Shown here: positions 6,409-8,913 of the stretch, in pieces
How positions within the stretch are numbered: position 1 is the stretch's first letter
How the letters are laid out: each line of letters begins with the position of its first letter
Source: Alphaproteobacteria bacterium
GTDB taxonomy: Bacteria > Pseudomonadota > Alphaproteobacteria > Sneathiellales > Sneathiellaceae
NCBI GenBank assembly: GCA_006226265.1
Contig: SBHH01000190.1
Location: 1 to 8,913 of the forward strand
Direction of reading: 5' to 3'
DNA length: 8,913 bases
Made by a program: the position numbers and the translations under genes
Notes under the pieces: generated by a model
The model's database searches: none
The model's input: the letters and a program-made list of their open reading frames with translations, nothing else
What the model was told of the DNA's origin: nothing

Positions 6409-7249
6409 CGCTCCCTCCCGTGAGCAAGGCGTCGGTGCCCGGCACATGGGGGAAGCCCCGGAAATTGACGACATTGTCAAAGCGTGCCTTGCAGGTCGAA
6501 AAACGCTTGTCGCAGCCTGCGAAAAAAGAGACCGCGTCCCCTTCCGCCACCTCGAACGGCATGTCGAGGAAAAGGGTGAGCCGTTTCTCATCGCGCGACC
6601 AGGAGCGGATTTCCCCGCTCCGGTTCGCATTCGCACCGCTTGTGAAGGTGAGGATACCACCCGCAAGCAGGCCGTCTGCGCCGTCATATTCGGCAAGCGT
6701 AAAATCGCTCCGGGAGGTAACGCTCGCGATCTCGTCGGTGACGGTCAGGGCCTCGATATCAACGCCGCAACTGGCATCGCCAAGATCGGCGCGGCAAAGC
6801 GGCTCATAAAGCTCCCCCACCTCATGGAGGAAGGCTTGCGACAGCCCGCGAAGTTCCGCCGTGAAGGCTCCGTCCTTCGCCGACACCTCCCCCAGCCAGC
6901 CCTTCCGGAGCGGAATGACGCCCATCGAGATATCCTGCCAGTTGACGAGGAAAATCCGCACTTCGGCATAGTCGTAAAGACCGGAGAAAAGGTCCGTCTC
7001 GCTGATCACCTCGCTGGAAAGCGCGCCGATGAGATCGAGGTTATCGACGGTAAAGCCCGCCGCATTGGCGATGGCCGAGCGGGAATATCCGCTCGCGGCG
7101 AGATAGGTTTCCCCCTCCACCTTGAGATCGCGATCGAAATCGGTGAAGAACATCGTGGCGCCGTCCTGACGGGTGAGCGCCCAGCAGGTGGCGAGCGTCG
7201 TCACCTCGCCTGCGATATGCGCGCCCATCGCCGTGCTTAATATTCTCAC
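6401..7249 (-). CDS. DUF2163/BR0599-family tail hub protein (GTA gp13, lambda L-like)
   Basis: A 282-residue structural protein that links the distal tail ring to the central tail-tip protein. ALTRQDGATMFFTDFDRDL (24-42), VDNLDLIGALSS (68-79) and LRKGWLGEVS (114-123) are typical of DUF2163. The C-terminal part has GCDKRFSTCKARFDNVVNFR (245-264) and GFPHVPGTDALL, typical of the BR0599 domain. Cys152 and Cys161 are separated by eight residues, Cys246 and Cys253 by six, an arrangement suggesting a bound iron-sulfur cluster as in lambda gpL. The start is GTG 7249-7247, overlapping the preceding TGA (GTGA), with GAGG about 7 bases upstream; an ATG eight codons in has a weaker site. Confidence 0.92.
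   Translation of the reverse strand: MRILSTAMGAHIAGEVTTLATCWALTRQDGATMFFTDFDRDLKVEGETYLAASGYSRSAIANAAGFTVDNLDLIGALSSEVISETDLFSGLYDYAEVRIFLVNWQDISMGVIPLRKGWLGEVSAKDGAFTAELRGLSQAFLHEVGELYEPLCRADLGDASCGVDIEALTVTDEIASVTSRSDFTLAEYDGADGLLAGGILTFTSGANANRSGEIRSWSRDEKRLTLFLDMPFEVAEGDAVSFFAGCDKRFSTCKARFDNVVNFRGFPHVPGTDALLTGGSGD
6414..6418 (-). promoter_or_regulatory. Ribosome binding site fixing the GTG start of the tail peptidase
   Basis: GGAGG within a purine-rich run (6419-6411, minus strand), 5 bases before GTG 6408-6406. It lies inside the last codons of the hub gene, so ribosomes finishing the hub can restart on the peptidase. Confidence 0.72.
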
Positions 7250-7854
7250 AGCCGGACCTCCACGAGTTTGATGCTTTGCCAGTGATGAATGTCGGGGCCT
7301 GGAATGGCGGCCTGCATGAGATCGGTATCGAAGCGAACCGGCACATCGAATTCGCAAGAGACGCTGATTTCCACATCGCTTTCCGGGGCCGTATCGAAGG
7401 TGAGGAGGCCCGTCGTCTCGTCGACCGACCAGCCGCTTAAAAGCGAGGTGCCGTCCACCCAGACCAGAGCCGTATCCGCAACGATCTTTTTAAGCGGCCG
7501 GTCATAGGCGGGCGCGATTTCACCCACATCCACATAGCGCTTGAAAATCTGGAACTCCGTGGTCGCACCGTCGCCCGTCCCGATCTGCTGCTGCGCCATC
7601 TCGAAATCCGAGAAGTCCTTCAGGCGAAAGCCATAGGCCCGCCCATAGCGCGCATGGAAAAAGGCGAGCACAGCGGCCCAGTCCTCCCCCCGGCTCGGGC
7701 TGATATCGAAGCTGTATTCGCGCCGCGCCTCGGCCCAGTTGATATTGCGCTGCTCGAAGCCGGAATTGAGGATCTGCACGGTGGTCGAGAAGCGCGGGCC
7801 GCCACTCGCCCCGTAGGAAATCCGGGTCGGAAAACGTATTTCGTGAAAGCTCAT
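7246..7854 (-). CDS. DUF2460-family distal tail protein (GTA gp12-like)
   Basis: A 202-residue protein forming the ring at the distal end of the tail tube. The opening SFHEIRFPTRISYGASGGPR (2-21), FEQRNINWAEARREY (33-47), LAFFHARYGRAYGFRLKDFS (63-82) and the late FEFDVPVRFD-like stretch (CEFDVPVRFDTD, 167-178) are hallmarks of TIGR02217/DUF2460; the final KLVEVRL is also typical. Length fits the family. The frame is open well upstream, but ATG 7854 is chosen because the family consensus begins there and because it falls 4 bases after the tape measure stop. Only a weak binding site (CGGA) precedes it, so translation probably depends on the upstream gene. It plays the part of lambda gpM or siphophage Dit. 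Confidence 0.93.
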   Translation of the reverse strand: MSFHEIRFPTRISYGASGGPRFSTTVQILNSGFEQRNINWAEARREYSFDISPSRGEDWAAVLAFFHARYGRAYGFRLKDFSDFEMAQQQIGTGDGATTEFQIFKRYVDVGEIAPAYDRPLKKIVADTALVWVDGTSLLSGWSVDETTGLLTFDTAPESDVEISVSCEFDVPVRFDTDLMQAAIPGPDIHHWQSIKLVEVRL

Positions 7855-7858
7855 GGGA

Positions 7859-8596
7859 TCATCCGTTCCGCCGAAGGCTGCGCTGCGCCTGCCGGAGCGC
7901 TTCGCCCTGGATTTGCGACTGGCTCCGTCGAAAGCTTGCCGCATCCGGCGTTGAAATATTGAAGGCCATATTGATGACCGGCGATGGCGCGGCCGCCGCG
8001 CCCTGCCGCTGCTGCGCCGGTGTTTCGATGGTGACCCGCTCCCCCTTCGAGAGACGGAGCGGCACGATGTTCTGATCGATCCCGGCCCGTCCGCCCACGG
8101 TAAATTCCCCGCCGCCCGCGAAACCCGGAATGAGACTGCTGCTGCCCGCGCCACCGAAGAAGGCGCTGCCGAGGCTTTCAAGGAGGCCCGCAAAGCCGCT
8201 TCCCGTTGACCCCGATGTGCTGCCAACAAGGGCTTTGGTGCCGAGACGAAGAAGATCGCTCTCCAGCCCTTTCAGCACCGATTTGAAATCCTTGCCCGAG
8301 ATGACCAGCTTCCCGAACGCACGAGAGAGAGCGGAGCCGAGCCCGTCCGCGAGCCTCTTCCCGCTTACCGACAGCGCCGTCATCTCCCCCGTTGCGGCGG
8401 CGAGACCCTTCTGCAAATCATCGACAAGGCCGCCCTTTTGCGGGAGGGCAAGGCCGCTTTTGAGAGAGCCCAGCGTCGCGTTGAGGCGCTTTGCCTCCTG
8501 CTCCGCTTTCCGGCTTGCCCCGCTCAAATCCTGAAGGCCCCTGAAAGCGCCGTTGAGATCGCTGGTAAATCCCGATATTTCAGTTTGTTGCACCAT
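7859..8596 (-). CDS. Short phage tail tape measure protein (GTA gp11/lambda-family)
   Basis: A 245-residue protein expected to fill the tail tube, fix its length and pass into the host envelope on infection. Residues about 15-75 are helical and rich in Ala, Leu and Lys. LSRAFGKLVISGKDFKSVLK (90-109) followed by GLESDLLRLGTKALV (110-124) matches the conserved end of lambda-family tape measures. A Gly/Ser-rich, weakly hydrophobic stretch (125-163) leads to GFAGGGEFTVGG (158-169) and LSKGERVTIETP (182-193), typical of this group. The C-terminal helix is Arg-rich. It is very short for a siphophage and similar to the R. capsulatus GTA protein (a little over 200 residues), so a short tail is predicted. 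AAAGGA lies 8 bases before ATG 8596; the gene starts 12 bases after the chaperone. Confidence 0.88.
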   Translation of the reverse strand: MVQQTEISGFTSDLNGAFRGLQDLSGASRKAEQEAKRLNATLGSLKSGLALPQKGGLVDDLQKGLAAATGEMTALSVSGKRLADGLGSALSRAFGKLVISGKDFKSVLKGLESDLLRLGTKALVGSTSGSTGSGFAGLLESLGSAFFGGAGSSSLIPGFAGGGEFTVGGRAGIDQNIVPLRLSKGERVTIETPAQQRQGAAAAPSPVINMAFNISTPDAASFRRSQSQIQGEALRQAQRSLRRNG

Positions 8597-8608
8597 ATTT
8601 TTAATCCT

Positions 8609-8913
8609 TTAGATGGATTCTTCCCGTGCCTTTTCCGCGACCTCGAACAGCCGGAGCAGGAGGCGGATTTCAAAGGGCCGCGCCGTCATGCCGAAGCGCG
8701 CCTCGATCTCCGCCTGCAGGCCTGCCCCCGACCCTTCTGCAAAGTCCGGGAGAAGCACACAAAACCAGTCCCAGAGATGGGAAAGCGCGGTGGGCGGACC
8801 GGCGGGGACGTCTCTCAACCCCGGCCGGTCCGTCGCGCGGGCCACCTGCCGATGCGCCGCGCGGCGGGTGATCCCCGGCCCCACCTCCGCCGCCAGCCAC
8901 AGCTCATGCTCCG
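8609..8913 (-). CDS. Tail assembly chaperone-like protein, partial at the window edge
   Basis: The frame is open from the right edge to TAA 8611-8609 (about 100 residues visible), so the true start lies outside or near the edge; a GTG at 8884-8882 has no clear binding site and need not be used. The visible part ends with LSHLWDWFCVLLPDFAEGSG and, after AGLQAEIEARFGM, with FEIRLLLRLFEVAEKAREES. The LWDWF...EIEARFG...FEI..L..LFEVA pattern is what I recall from small proteins encoded just before tape measures in siphophages and GTAs, which act as tail assembly chaperones. In many phages this pair is made by programmed frameshifting, which cannot be judged from this piece. The name rests mainly on position and size. 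Confidence 0.65.
   Translation of the reverse strand, partial: EHELWLAAEVGPGITRRAAHRQVARATDRPGLRDVPAGPPTALSHLWDWFCVLLPDFAEGSGAGLQAEIEARFGMTARPFEIRLLLRLFEVAEKAREESI

Noticed and set aside
6409..6696. Upstream extension of the tail peptidase frame
   Set aside because: The extension overlaps the C-terminal coding part of the hub, looks low-complexity and Arg-rich, and lies before the family start; GTG 6408 has a strong binding site.
6359..7240. Plus-strand open frame (293 codons) opposite the hub gene
   Set aside because: It is antisense to the well-supported DUF2163 gene and shows no recognisable motif.
7855..8229. Upstream extension of the DUF2460 frame into the tape measure gene
   Set aside because: The DUF2460 consensus begins exactly at ATG 7854, and the extension is an Arg/Ser-rich shadow of the tape measure.
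1..8913. CRISPR arrays, tRNA or rRNA genes, insertion sequences
   Set aside because: I saw no regularly spaced repeats, no tRNA-like cloverleaf at the junction and no transposase frame in the window.

Overview
The window is the tail-tip end of a prophage (or prophage-like element), together with the host gene it appears to have entered. The base composition is GC-rich. The tail genes closely resemble those of alphaproteobacterial gene transfer agents (GTAs) such as the Rhodobacter capsulatus GTA, so an alphaproteobacterial host is likely. I could not run database searches; family names rest on recognised motifs, lengths and gene order.

Layout. Positions 1-161 are non-coding host flank. Positions 162-320, plus strand, hold the first ~46-50 codons of a LysE/RhtB-type amino-acid exporter that then stops abruptly; the junction with the element lies at about 296-331. 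From 332 to the right edge all genes are on the minus strand in one tightly packed late operon, so transcription runs right to left towards the junction. In transcription order they are: a tail assembly chaperone-like protein (cut by the window edge), a short tape measure protein, a DUF2460 distal tail protein, a DUF2163 hub protein, an NlpC/P60 peptidase, a 1112-residue central tail-tip protein (GTA gp15/lambda J-like), a receptor-binding-type protein with a C1q-like end, two small membrane proteins, a class 3 lipase and a small acidic protein. A strong intrinsic terminator (332-363) closes the operon just inside the junction.

How the genes work together. The chaperone and tape measure set up and size the tail tube. 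The distal tail protein, hub, peptidase and central protein build the baseplate, cut peptidoglycan and open the channel. The C1q-like protein probably contacts the host surface. The two membrane proteins look like a holin/holin-accessory pair. The lipase next to them may help break the envelope or may be a cargo gene. No muramidase or other classical endolysin is visible here. Most junctions are 1-8 base overlaps or gaps under 20 bases, with good ribosome binding sites, implying translational coupling. No phage promoter was seen; the late promoter must lie beyond the right edge.

The points most worth a second look are: a beta-propeller-like segment in the central tail protein where the R. capsulatus GTA has a TIM barrel; a CX8C...CX6C arrangement in the hub that matches the iron-sulfur site of lambda gpL-type tail tips; the lipase in a lysis-cassette position; and the broken LysE gene, which marks an element end and may fit a Mu-like insertion.
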